Assembly (NCBI GenBank): GCA_003118195.1
Contig: BEXV01002383.1
Span: forward strand, 3,291 to 18,947
Direction of reading: 5' to 3'
Origin: Hemicentrotus pulcherrimus
Lineage: Eukaryota > Echinodermata > Echinoidea > Camarodonta > Strongylocentrotidae
Length of the DNA: 15,657 nucleotides
Each line of letters starts with the position of its first letter. Within the stretch, counting starts at the first letter, position 1. Positions 7,581 through 15,657 of this stretch are shown here, piece by piece. The notes under the pieces were generated by a model. The model searched no databases, was not told the origin of the DNA, and worked only from the letters and a program-made list of their open reading frames with translations. A program made the translations under genes and the position numbers.

Positions 7581-9908
7581 GCTATCAGACTGCCCCCTCC
7601 ATTAAATCTTGTTCTAAAAAAGACCATTGGAAACCAGTGGCAGTTCTCATGGATGACCTTTCCTCATTTCATGTAAAACATATTCTGTTTATCCATTTCG
7701 AAAAACACGTTCTTGAAAAGATACTTAATTCTATGTAAGTAATTTATGGAGAGCTATAACGTAATGAGATATTTCTAGAAATTACGCCATCTCTGTCTCT
7801 TGCATTTAATTCGAAAATCATTTCACCTGCCTCCTACATGTTTAAACTTCATGTTTTTCTTCATTTTTGTGTGGGCCTAATTAAGATGATGATCATGATG
7901 CAGCTATCATGCCATCTTGGCTTACAAGATGCAAGGACTGTCGCGAAGCGTGAGTCAACATATTGAGTGGGTACTGGGTACTGGAACGATTCGTGGGAGG
8001 GGGCACCAGTATTACTCAGAAAATTATATATGCAAATTTACAAGGCTTAAGGTTTAGGGAAGGGTACGTGCTGGGGTAACCGATCCATGCGTCTCGTCCT
8101 TTCCTCTTCTCCCTTTTCACTTCCTCCTTTCTAGCCTTTCCTTTCGTTTTCTTTTTGTTCTCCTAACACTCGATGGGGGAGTGGGGCGGGGGGCGAACTT
8201 GCATGCCCGAATATCACTACGTCACTATGCAGTGAGCCTGCATGGTGACATTGTTTGATGACAAACACGATGAACTAGAACATACTGTCATAAGGACACC
8301 CCACGCACCTAATCACATCTGACTGCGAATACGTTCATTATCGCACAGACCAGCTGCTGGGTAGACAAACTCAAATGTCACCAGCGAGTCAAGTAGGAGG
8401 GAGTGTAGAACTGGGTCGTATGTAATATTGATAAAAATAATAATTATATTAACAAAAACGTTGCTTATAAAGCGCTTACCACCAAAGTCACTACCCAAGG
8501 TAAACTAAAAATAAAATATATAAAACTAATCATGGACATGCATATGATATACAAATGACTTTGTCGAAATGTATTTCTGTAAAGTATGGATGAAGGTCTA
8601 TCGATACATTTGATACTGTTGAAACGTCATGTAGACCATGTTTAATCGTTGAGAATGGGCAAATAATTGCCTTTTTATGCTTTGCTTGCTATTAATAATC
8701 TAAATATTTTGAGGCACACGATGCATGTAGCAACTCAAGACTCACTATTATATATGTATTCCAGGAGTATCTGATCTATATTATTTTAAGCACAATAGAT
8801 GACTTTTAATATTCCTGACATCGGTGGGGGATCATAAATATAAAGGGAGCATCGCCTTCGACAGAATCCACCTGGAATAGCTTTAAGACACGCTATATGG
8901 GACTAAGAGAATGTCCATCTACGCGGTATCAGCTCCCAAAAGGGTGTTAACATTTCTCCTTTCTTTGTTTTTGATTAAAAACAGATTAAAATAAAAGTCC
9001 ACCTAAAAAAATATGGTGTTTTTACCAGAGCATTTTTCTCAGGGCTATTGTTATCGGGGTGACTTCCCCTCCCATGAGGGGGAAATCAGGATCACCATTT
9101 AATATATTCATGAGTCAGATATTCACAATAATTCTGCAGTCGGGCGTTTTTCAACGAATTTCTTTTAAGGTGCGGACTATAGATTTACTTTATAATCGTG
9201 GAGTTCAATATAACACGATAAAGGTTTAAATTATGTTGTGTAACTTCTCAAAAGGCCAATGCGTTTCCATTTCTAAATTAACAGGAAAGGGCTATTCTTC
9301 TCCACTAAATGCGGTATCATTGAATACATGTATCTACTTAACCGGTAATTAGTTTATTTTCACTTTAATAACAACTGTAATTTTACGAACGACCTGAAGG
9401 TTACTTTGATGAACCCGATTTACCAAAACAACTCATTTTATTTTCGTATGAGATATTTTCTCCTTCATCTTTATCAGAAAAAATAAACATGTGATATGAT
9501 CTAATTCAACGACCCATTGCTTCATTATAAAGCTTAAGAAATCTCTTTTGTTATCACTAGATGATCTCTTTAATCTATCTTCCATTAACAAATCAAATTT
9601 GCTTAGTTGTAGTTGAATCCTCAAGTTCTTTGCTATAGAGTCGCAACAGGTTATTTTATTCATCTTTGGCATGGTTGGTCCGCGCTGCTTTCGGGTGTGG
9701 TTCGCTTTGGAAAGCTGCACCAAAGTACGAAAGCTTCTTTTGAGGATTATCGGTAAGAAGCTGGATATCATTCACGCACTTTGTGAGGATCAAAGCTATT
9801 CGATATGGATTTAAAGGATATCGAAAGCCAGATCTGCTTTCTCATTGGCGCCAAAATGCAGTCGAGGCGAGGAATCATCCAATCTGTGAGGATGGATCTG
9901 AAGAAGAA
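7581..9908. other. Long non-coding stretch, no confident feature
   Basis: AT-rich intergenic-type sequence. It contains a pyrimidine-rich patch near 8098-8165, a small imperfect hairpin at 9058-9096 (GGTGA...TTCCCCT / AGGGGGAA...TCACC), and weak ORFs at 8313-8498 and 9433-9771 on the minus strand that match nothing I recognise. The stretch 9737-9909 is open on the plus strand and somewhat richer in GC, but no domain or splice site supports it. Confidence 0.5.
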
Positions 9909-9909
9909 T

Positions 9910-9980
9910 AGGAAACAGAAGAAGAAGAAGAAGAAGGAGGAGGAGAGTAAAAGAAGAAAAAGAAAATAAATAGAAGAAGA
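9910..9980. repeat. Purine-rich flank, copy at the 3' side of the LINE
   Basis: GAAGAAG run followed by a segment (9941-9980) that matches 11181-11220 at 38 of 40 positions, including the non-repetitive GGAGAGTAAAAGAAG. The two copies lie exactly 1240 bp apart and bracket the LINE fragment, so this may be a long target-site duplication. Confidence 0.7.
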
Positions 9981-10013
9981 ATTCAATTCAATTCAATTCA
10001 ATTCAATTCAATA
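9981..10013 (-). repeat. TTGAA tandem tail at the LINE 3' end
   Basis: Six or so tandem ATTCA units on the plus strand. Read on the minus strand, AATAAACCATTATTGAATTG precedes the repeat, the usual form of the 3' terminus of CR1/L2-type LINEs with a short microsatellite tail. Confidence 0.85.
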
Positions 10014-10703
10014 ATGGTTTATTATGTAATTTCAAAATACATGCATCGTAATTGTCATTTTACATAAAAGCAGCCGAAGCTGGATTATTCATATATACAT
10101 GTTGACATAATAAAAGTGATAACTCGCATTTTTAAATATTGGCACGTTAAAAAGATTGTTAAAAATACATTCAAAATAACATTCCACGTTAAAGGTAAAG
10201 ACCAGTTTTGGAAACGCCCCAATTTCAAAAAAATGAAATGAGAGCTCTTATTACCAATCATGTGAAAGAATATGTTTTGAATATTACATGACGATAACAA
10301 TTTTGACGGGAAACCGCCTACTAATTGATATATTTGGTAAATTAGTAAACTGTTGAGAGATACGAATGCACGTGTCGCGCACGTGTGTGTAGTCCCATAT
10401 ACATCTTTCTGTGCACAGTGCTTCTAACTTTATGAAGACTTGGCCAAATTTCTTATAATTTTGATGATTCCAGAACCTTGCAGTACATCTATGCTAGATG
10501 ATCAACCTTTTCTGATCGATTTAACAACGTTTCTTTCACTATGCAATTGTATGACCATAAATGGTCTTTAGCTTTAAGAATGACAAAAGAAAGTTTTGTA
10601 CTCACGTTTAGAATGAATACTTTGGATTTTAAGACTAAAGACGACTAAAGACTAGTACTGTGTTTGAAATTTAACATGTAGTTAAAAAAGCATTTAATTA
10701 TGG

Positions 10704-11135
10704 TTAATTAGATTGATCAAATATGGTAAAGGGCTGATTTTGAAGCGATTGGTTTTCAATTGAAATTATAATATGTAGGAACCTGACGTAATGATATTCT
10801 AATTTCTTTTTTTGGAAGGTAGCCAGTTTTAGCATGCTAGGTGAATTGCTTAAGATTTCTTCTTTCCTCAAGCGTACTTTAATTGCATACTTGACATGCA
10901 TGTGAATATGACATAAAATTAGAGCCTAACAAAAAAATCTTGCAAACCCTCCGTTGTTTTCATTCGAGACTGTATTTCTGTTCAGATGTAAGACCACTAT
11001 GAAACACTGGGGCGCAATATTCTAATACTGGTCGTATATAACCTGTGTAGATCAATACTAAATCATTTAAAGGTAGATTAAATTTGTTTCCTCAACATAT
11101 ACATTTTTCCATTACATCTTTTCATTAGCTCGTCA
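10704..11135 (-). pseudogene. Reverse transcriptase C-terminal remnant of a LINE
   Basis: Translation on the minus strand gives MYMLRKQ, then after a frameshift near 11085 KFNLPLNDLVLIYTGYIRPV followed by LEYCAPVFHSGLTSEQ, a stop, KQRRVCKIFLLGSN and later STLEERRN. This order matches the conserved C-terminal part of non-LTR reverse transcriptases (the YIRPVLEYCAPVWHSGLT-type block followed by an LEERR block). At least three in-frame stops and one or more frameshifts show it is inactive. The final segment ending QPFTIFDQSN before TAA at 10704 resembles the usual end of such ORFs. The catalytic YADD region would lie upstream and is missing through truncation. Confidence 0.85.
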
Positions 11136-11282
11136 AGAGGAAGAAGAAGAAGAAGAAAAAGAAGAAGAGGAAGGAGGGGGAGGAGAGTAAAAGAAGAAAA
11201 AGAAACGAAATAGAAGAAGAAGAACGACAACAATAACAACAGAAGAAGAAGAAGAAGAATTGGAGGAAGAAGGAGGAGAAAA
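11136..11282. repeat. GAA/GAG purine microsatellite at the 5' side of the LINE
   Basis: Imperfect GAA, GAG and AACAAC units. The part 11181-11220 is the second copy of the segment at 9941-9980. ORFs read through it on the minus strand give only poly-Phe/Ser/Leu and are not genes. Confidence 0.9.
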
Positions 11283-11759
11283 GATGAAAAGCTATGTTGT
11301 CAAAGAGTGTACAGACATTTTCATAAACAATATCAGGCAACATCAAAGAGGTCTTGTTAATCAGCACTTAGGCAAGGTGCGATACATTATAATTATCTGA
11401 GTTATATTTCATTTAAACATTAATCTTGTGGATGTGATTTTTTTTCATTGAATCTAACGTTTAATGTATAAAACATTGCTGCTTTTATTGAACGATACTT
11501 GCTCCATTTATTATCAAAATGATAAAGTGAAAACGGGCACAAGGTATTTATTGAAGGATAAACTAAACTGTATGTGTGGAAGCCATGGCGAAGCAAGGGT
11601 CCCGATATCTTCATTAGATGTACACCATGGACAATCCTGACCGGCGATATATGCTTCATAAACGAATCATTCAACATTGATATTAGGCAAGCGCATTGGC
11701 TTCAAGTATGTTTCATATCAGGTTTGGTTTAAGATAAGGCTTATGTTCAGTGTTCACTT
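11283..11759. other. Non-coding spacer
   Basis: AT-rich sequence between the purine tract and the next element. The minus-strand ORF 11420-11677 has no recognisable domain. Confidence 0.4.
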
Positions 11760-12736
11760 ACACTCTAAAAATAGAGTGCAAAATTTTGCTGTGCAAAATC
11801 GATGTTTAAAAAAGTTGGGTAAAGTATTACCCAACCTTGTGACAAAAACCAAGTCCCTTCGAAATTTTATTACACTTGCCATAGTGTCATATCAACATTC
11901 GACTGTGCGCATTTGTGGGGTAAGAAAGTAACGATGCAGATTAATATTTGAACCACGCGTTGGGTAATCACAAGTTTTGACACCTAAACGTTGGTATTAT
12001 GACACAACTGATGTTGAAAACTATGATTGAAGCGCTAGCGTGGTCGGTCGTTCCGAATCAGCTGTTCGTCGAATTAATCGTGTTTAAGATCGACAGAAGA
12101 TGGACGACTTTGTTCGAAATAGACGACGATCATGCACTTGTGTCTTTCCGCAGCATTAATTGCATGAATGCGTGTAAATCTTCTCAATATGGACATGAAA
12201 TTCCTCATAATTCTGGACAATACATTATTCTTATGGAGAATGTCATCCGTGATGCAGTCATATATACCGCGAGCATGCCAAGCGAAAGACTGTCTAGCCA
12301 AGAGAGAGAGAGAGGTCTCCTACTTATAAACTACATATAACATGTACCTTTCCAGCCAACTCCTCGGACAAATTTTCGTTTTTACCCAAGTCTGTGTAAA
12401 AATTAAAAATCATACAATAAGGTTGGGTTAAAATTTTACCCAACTTTTGGGTAAAAAATTACACAAGAACAAAGTAAACGAGTACCCAGGATAAGTTGGG
12501 TATTAACCAACGTTGTGTCAAAAAGGGAACATGGTTGTCGTTGGGTAACATTTAACCTTTTACATTGGGTCAAATATATTGCACATCAGTTGGGTAAAAT
12601 ATTAAACATTTGCTGGGTAAATTTTTACCCAATCCAACCCCTGTGTCAAATTTTACCCAACAAACATGCATGTTCCCCTTTTACACTCGTAATGTGTAAA
12701 ATTTTACCCAATATTGGGTATCTTTTTTTAGAGTGT
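11760..12736. mobile_element. Non-autonomous element with repeated TTGGGT/ACCCAA palindromes
   Basis: The ends are inverted copies of ACACTCTAAAAA (11760-11771 and the complement ending at 12736). At least a dozen TTGGGT or ACCCAA motifs lie inside, many as palindromes such as GGGTAAAATTTTACCC, at about 11815, 11959, 12385, 12423, 12448, 12497, 12541, 12566, 12590, 12613, 12652 and 12705. Elements with similar CACTCTAAAAA ends and GGGTAAAATTTTACCC interiors are widespread in animals as MITEs. No clear target duplication is seen. The middle (about 11970-12360) lacks the motif and looks like different sequence. Confidence 0.7.
11999..12340 (+). other. ORF of 113 codons in the motif-free middle of the element
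   Basis: Plus-strand open frame starting MTQLMLKTMIEALAWSVVPN. I do not recognise it and it has no transposase motif I can see. The opposite strand is also open for 75 codons over the same bases, which argues that the absence of stops is chance. Its tail reads through a short GA repeat. It could be a fragment captured by the element. Confidence 0.15.
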
Positions 12737-12892
12737 CAAGGGAAATTGAACCTTCAAAGCAAACTAATCCTGACCAAAAGAAAGCAGAAACTTCAGAGAA
12801 GCACACTGGTAAAAGTTTGAACAAAATCGGACAAAAAAATAAGAACGTTGATAAAAACTTTGAAAGTTGTAATCACTATACGTATAGAAATG

Positions 12893-13011
12893 TCAAATTG
12901 GCTGAATCGGTACGGCCACTGGAATGAAACACCGGACAACTTTTCCATTTGTTAACACACAATAACTAAAATGTCAATTTTCACAAAATTTTCAAATTGG
13001 CTGATTCGGTA
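12893..13011 (+). repeat. Direct repeat of a 20-bp motif, 99 bp apart
   Basis: TCAAATTGGCTGAATCGGTA at 12893-12912 and the same with one change (GATTCGG) at 12992-13011. Flanking sequence aligns only weakly, so this may be the remnant of an old tandem duplication. Confidence 0.6.
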
Positions 13012-14115
13012 TTGCCCCTGTGATGATTGACTCGAGATGGTCTTTTCTTTCTGGAGGACCTATACAGATATGCTATCCATAATATATTTTAAGAAGTGCC
13101 CCAATGAAGGAGGCACTTGGGAGAACAAAAGAGATTAATTATAATTTTGTACACGACGATCGGGAAAGTTGTTCATTAATACGTCCCAGTCCACTGGCAA
13201 AGTTGCCAATTTGAGATTCGCATAGTTTAAGTGATCTCATATTTCAAATATTAAAAACTGTTTTAGTATTTTTCCGTTTTTATTCAAACTTGTATTATCA
13301 TGTTTCTCAGTTTATTCTGCTTTCATACAAATGAATCTTATAAAGGTTAGATTGCCCTTTAAGGGTTTGAGATTCGACAGGTATTATAAATTGGCCGGAG
13401 TTATCTCAAGTTCTGAATTTTACAAACACAAGTGCGTAATCTCAACATCTGTGATAAGTAGTTCGAGGATTTAGAAGTATTACATAATATGTATCAATCA
13501 CAGACGATGGAATATTATTGCATACAATCTACACGTTATCAGATGAAACAATCTCAGTAAGAGCCCTCCCACTTTAAAAAAATAAAATATCCCCCACATG
13601 TTCCTCAAGCCTAAAGTCATTATCATTACGCCCTCAAAGACCCCCCATTAGGTAAATCCATTGTTTTAAATGATAATACTTTTTTAATGTCAAGAAAAGT
13701 AAAAGGATCTCAAAAATCGGATGTATGACACTTCACTGGTTTATTTTTTCACACAGAGAGTCTGTTCAACTCGGTTAGAAGCAGAGTAAAAATACATACA
13801 GAGGTAATGAGCAAATCCAATCGTGTAATGATGTTAAGCCCCCCGTTGCTATTAGTTTATAAATGATAAGATAATGGAATATTAAACAACTTTAACGTAA
13901 GGTGAACACAGAGTTTACCATCCTGGCAAGGTTCTAAATTCCCTAAGCTAATGCGACCGGCAGTCTAGCGCGCAGAGTTGAGCAAACCTTATTATAAATT
14001 GCACAGCAGACAGAAATAACTGATATTTGGAGTTTCATTTTAGTCAACTATACACACAATCACACATACTGATACGCGTTGCTGTTAAATCAAGGATTTG
14101 TTATGTACCGTATCC
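13012..14115. other. Non-coding stretch, nothing recognised
   Basis: AT-rich, without long ORFs, RNA genes or clear repeats. Confidence 0.5.
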
Positions 14116-14301
14116 GGACAACCACCCTTGGGTAACCACGCCTAGGAAAACCACTCTCTAGGGTATACCCCTAGGACAATTACCCCCTATGGCAACCACC
14201 GTCTAGGACTACTACCCCCTAGGAAAATTACCCCCTATGGTAACCACCCAAGACAACTACCCCCTATGACAAATATCCCCGGGCAACTACCCCCTGGGAA
14301 A
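14116..14301 (+). repeat. Minisatellite array, forward orientation
   Basis: About 12 units of a degenerate 13-17-bp motif, best represented by GGACAACTACCCCCTA. Units vary (ACAATTACC, GCAACCACC, AAAATTACC) but the C-rich block and CTAGG spacing are kept. Confidence 0.9.
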
Positions 14302-14312
14302 TTTGTGCGGGC

Positions 14313-14484
14313 GGTAATTGTCCTAGAGGAAGGTTGTCCAAGTGTGTAGTTGTCTGGGGTAGTTGTTCGGGGTAGTCGTCTTAGGGTTAGTTGTCCTAGG
14401 GGGAAGTTGTCGGGAGGGGGGGGGGTAGTTGTCCTAAGGGGTAGTTGTCTGGGGGTAGTTGTCCGGGTGTAGTTGTCCTAGGGG
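14313..14484 (-). repeat. Minisatellite array, inverted orientation
   Basis: About 11 units of GGGGTAGTTGTCCTAG, the reverse complement of the motif in the neighbouring array. A short non-repeat spacer near 14302-14312 (TTTGTGCGGGC) separates the two. A G10 run interrupts the array near 14420. Confidence 0.9.
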
Positions 14485-14624
14485 TTTCACATTTTAAAAA
14501 GTTTTACACGGTTCTCGAACGAAGGTTTTCCCCTTTTGCGAGTGGTCGTCAACATGAAAGTACAGTTCTTATGGCCCGTATGGGTGTCCTCGGTATCCAT
14601 TTTTTTAAAATAGTTGTTTTGTTT

Positions 14625-14680
14625 GCGCGCACACACACGCACACTCACGCATACACACACGCACACACCCACACACATAT
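14625..14680 (+). repeat. CA/GC microsatellite
   Basis: Interrupted CA repeat with CG, CT and CAT variants. It makes the low-complexity stretches in the overlapping ORFs 14445-14756 and 14487-14816, which are not genes. Confidence 0.95.
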
Positions 14681-15597
14681 CACAAATTACTGGCCAATAT
14701 GTATTTCGATACAATACGAAAAGATATCCAACAAGTTGTATTCCGTACTCCGCTAGCAGAATCTGAGATGACCCTGAAACTGTGAATGCCAACTTACTTC
14801 TCTGTATGTAAAACAAGACCGATTATTCACAATCACGGAATTAACATGGGATGTCTTTAGCCTATTCCTCTACTTTTCTATCCAAATCAGACGTTGCCTA
14901 CTGATGTATTGCTCATTGTCTACTTATCAGATTGAATGATATGTATTTAATCTTTTATTCGACATGTTCACAGCGTGGGCTATCGAAATGTCCATTAATG
15001 CGTGTTCTGTCCTGAATAATTCATCGGGTTGGCGTGTTCAGAGAAGCGCAAAGATCCTGCGGGTAAAGGCTCTCAGGTCTGCTCATAATCAGCGTAATAC
15101 GAATGCCTTTAAAGGGTAAAAACACTCTATTGCTTAAGGAATAAAAAAAAAAATACTAGCTCTCATCCATTTGCATCCCCAAAATTAAGAGAGCAGCAAA
15201 ATGGATTACACAAAAGCACACGAGACCCTTACGAAAAAAAAGGAGGAAAGCACGGGTTTGGTGAAGCAAAAAGAAAGAGACAAGGAAGGAAGGAGGGAGC
15301 AAGAATCATTAGTTGAAATACAAGAGAGAATTTACTCAAAGAATATAATGAAAGGAAATAAAATATGACATTAGTTGAGTAAGGAGCACTTCAAAAAGGT
15401 CAAAGATAGCAAAAGTGAAACATCAAGTTTACAGATTAGTATTTAGTAGGCGTACACGTAAGAACAATGACTTTTACCTCGAAAATAGATTGAAAAAGAA
15501 AACCATAACTAATTTTTGCTTTATACAATATAATGATATTACCAGCGTGTAGACTATAAAACATTAACCTGCACTAGGCAGTTATGGATTCATATGA
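14681..15597. other. Non-coding stretch with a purine-rich part
   Basis: No convincing gene. 15225-15440 is rich in A and G (AAGGAAGGAAGGAGGG type) without a fixed repeat unit. The block 15000-15110 is richer in GC but shows no open frame of note. Confidence 0.5.
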
Positions 15598-15657
15598 GAC
15601 AGAGAGACACAGAGAGAGAGAGAGAGAGACGTGTGGGGGAGGGGGGGGGGGGGGGGG
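15598..15657 (+). repeat. GA microsatellite and poly-G contig end
   Basis: A GA run to about 15629 is followed by GTGTGGGGGAGG and a G run to the last base. The window most likely stops here because assembly failed in the homopolymer. Confidence 0.9.

Larger units (their letters stand above)
9981..11135 (-). mobile_element. 5'-truncated CR1/L2-like non-LTR retrotransposon
   Basis: Read on the minus strand, the insert starts within the last part of the reverse transcriptase ORF (about 11135), continues to the ORF end near 10704, then has about 720 bp of 3' region and ends in the TTGAA tail at 9981. 5' truncation is normal for LINEs because reverse transcription often stops early. The protein remains are broken by stops and a frameshift, so the copy is dead. 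Purine-rich flanks at 9910-9980 and about 11150-11220 match each other. Family assignment (CR1 or L2 clade) is from the conserved peptide and tail style and has not been checked against a library. Confidence 0.8.

Noticed and set aside
7314..7676. 120-codon ORF on the plus strand ending in a glutamate run
   Set aside because: The glutamate run is the GAA/GAG microsatellite; the first 80 codons show no domain, and the neighbouring sequence is AT-rich without splice signals that fit.
8313..8513. Minus-strand ORF with a protein-like end (TYDPVLHSLLLDSLVTFEF) and possible splice sites near 8480-8513
   Set aside because: The residues look plausible, but there is no family match I can name and no second exon with a matching phase. 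Kept out as a gene for lack of support.
9058..9096. Terminator-like hairpin
   Set aside because: There is no gene ending nearby, and rho-independent terminators do not apply in an animal genome; the stem is broken by mismatches.
9433..9986. Two minus-strand ORFs (112 and 72 codons) and a plus-strand open stretch next to the LINE
   Set aside because: No domain was recognised; one consists largely of Phe/Ser/Leu from the purine tract, and frames overlap on both strands.
11125..11367. 80-codon ORF on the minus strand
   Set aside because: It is a translation of the GAA/GAG microsatellite and is low complexity.
14445..14816. ORFs of 103 and 109 codons on opposite strands
   Set aside because: Both run through the CA microsatellite and the end of the minisatellite; the His-Thr and Val-Cys runs are repeat translation.
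1..15657. Search for tRNA, rRNA, snRNA and CRISPR features
   Set aside because: I saw no B-box type GGTTCGAATCC motif, no rRNA core sequence and no spaced repeat array. A weak signal could be missed by eye; a tRNAscan-SE or Infernal run would settle it.

Overview
This window looks like nuclear genomic DNA from an animal, most likely a marine invertebrate deuterostome such as an echinoderm. That organism call is inference. It rests on AT-rich sequence with GT-AG introns, no dense bacterial-style ORFs, many MITE-like and foldback elements, GAA/GAG purine tracts, and a LINE fragment with a TTGAA-type tail. Both ends run into homopolymer (poly-C at base 1, poly-G at base 15657) and there is one N at 1137, so this is probably a complete short contig from a draft assembly.

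Only one gene is well supported. It lies on the minus strand from about 3870 (TATA box) to 356 and continues off the left edge. Five coding exons (3666-3556, 2445-2394, 1857-1697, 948-787, 520-356) join in frame with matching phases and GT-AG borders. They encode the first 217 residues of a secreted protein: signal peptide, short spacer, three complete LDL-receptor class A (LDLa) modules and the start of a fourth. No long ORF contains it, because each exon is short.

The rest is repeats and non-coding DNA. At 1-102 there is one end of a hAT-like element. At 4345-5021 there is a GC-rich 677-bp MITE with 86-bp terminal inverted repeats and a TA target duplication. At 5211-6170 there is a diverged inverted repeat whose loop holds a tandem duplication of 80 bp. 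At 6730-7089 there is a nearly perfect hairpin. From 9981 to about 11135 (minus strand) there is a dead, 5'-truncated CR1/L2-like retrotransposon, flanked by near-identical purine-rich segments. At 11760-12736 there is an element packed with TTGGGTAAAATTTTACCCAA-type motifs. At 14116-14484 a minisatellite reverses orientation at its midpoint. Microsatellites lie near 7533, 9910, 11136, 14625 and 15598. I found no tRNA, rRNA, CRISPR or bacterial features.

No multi-gene system is visible. The points most worth a second look are the LDLa gene with its eight-cysteine third module, the long duplication around the LINE, the near-perfect hairpin and the inverted minisatellite.
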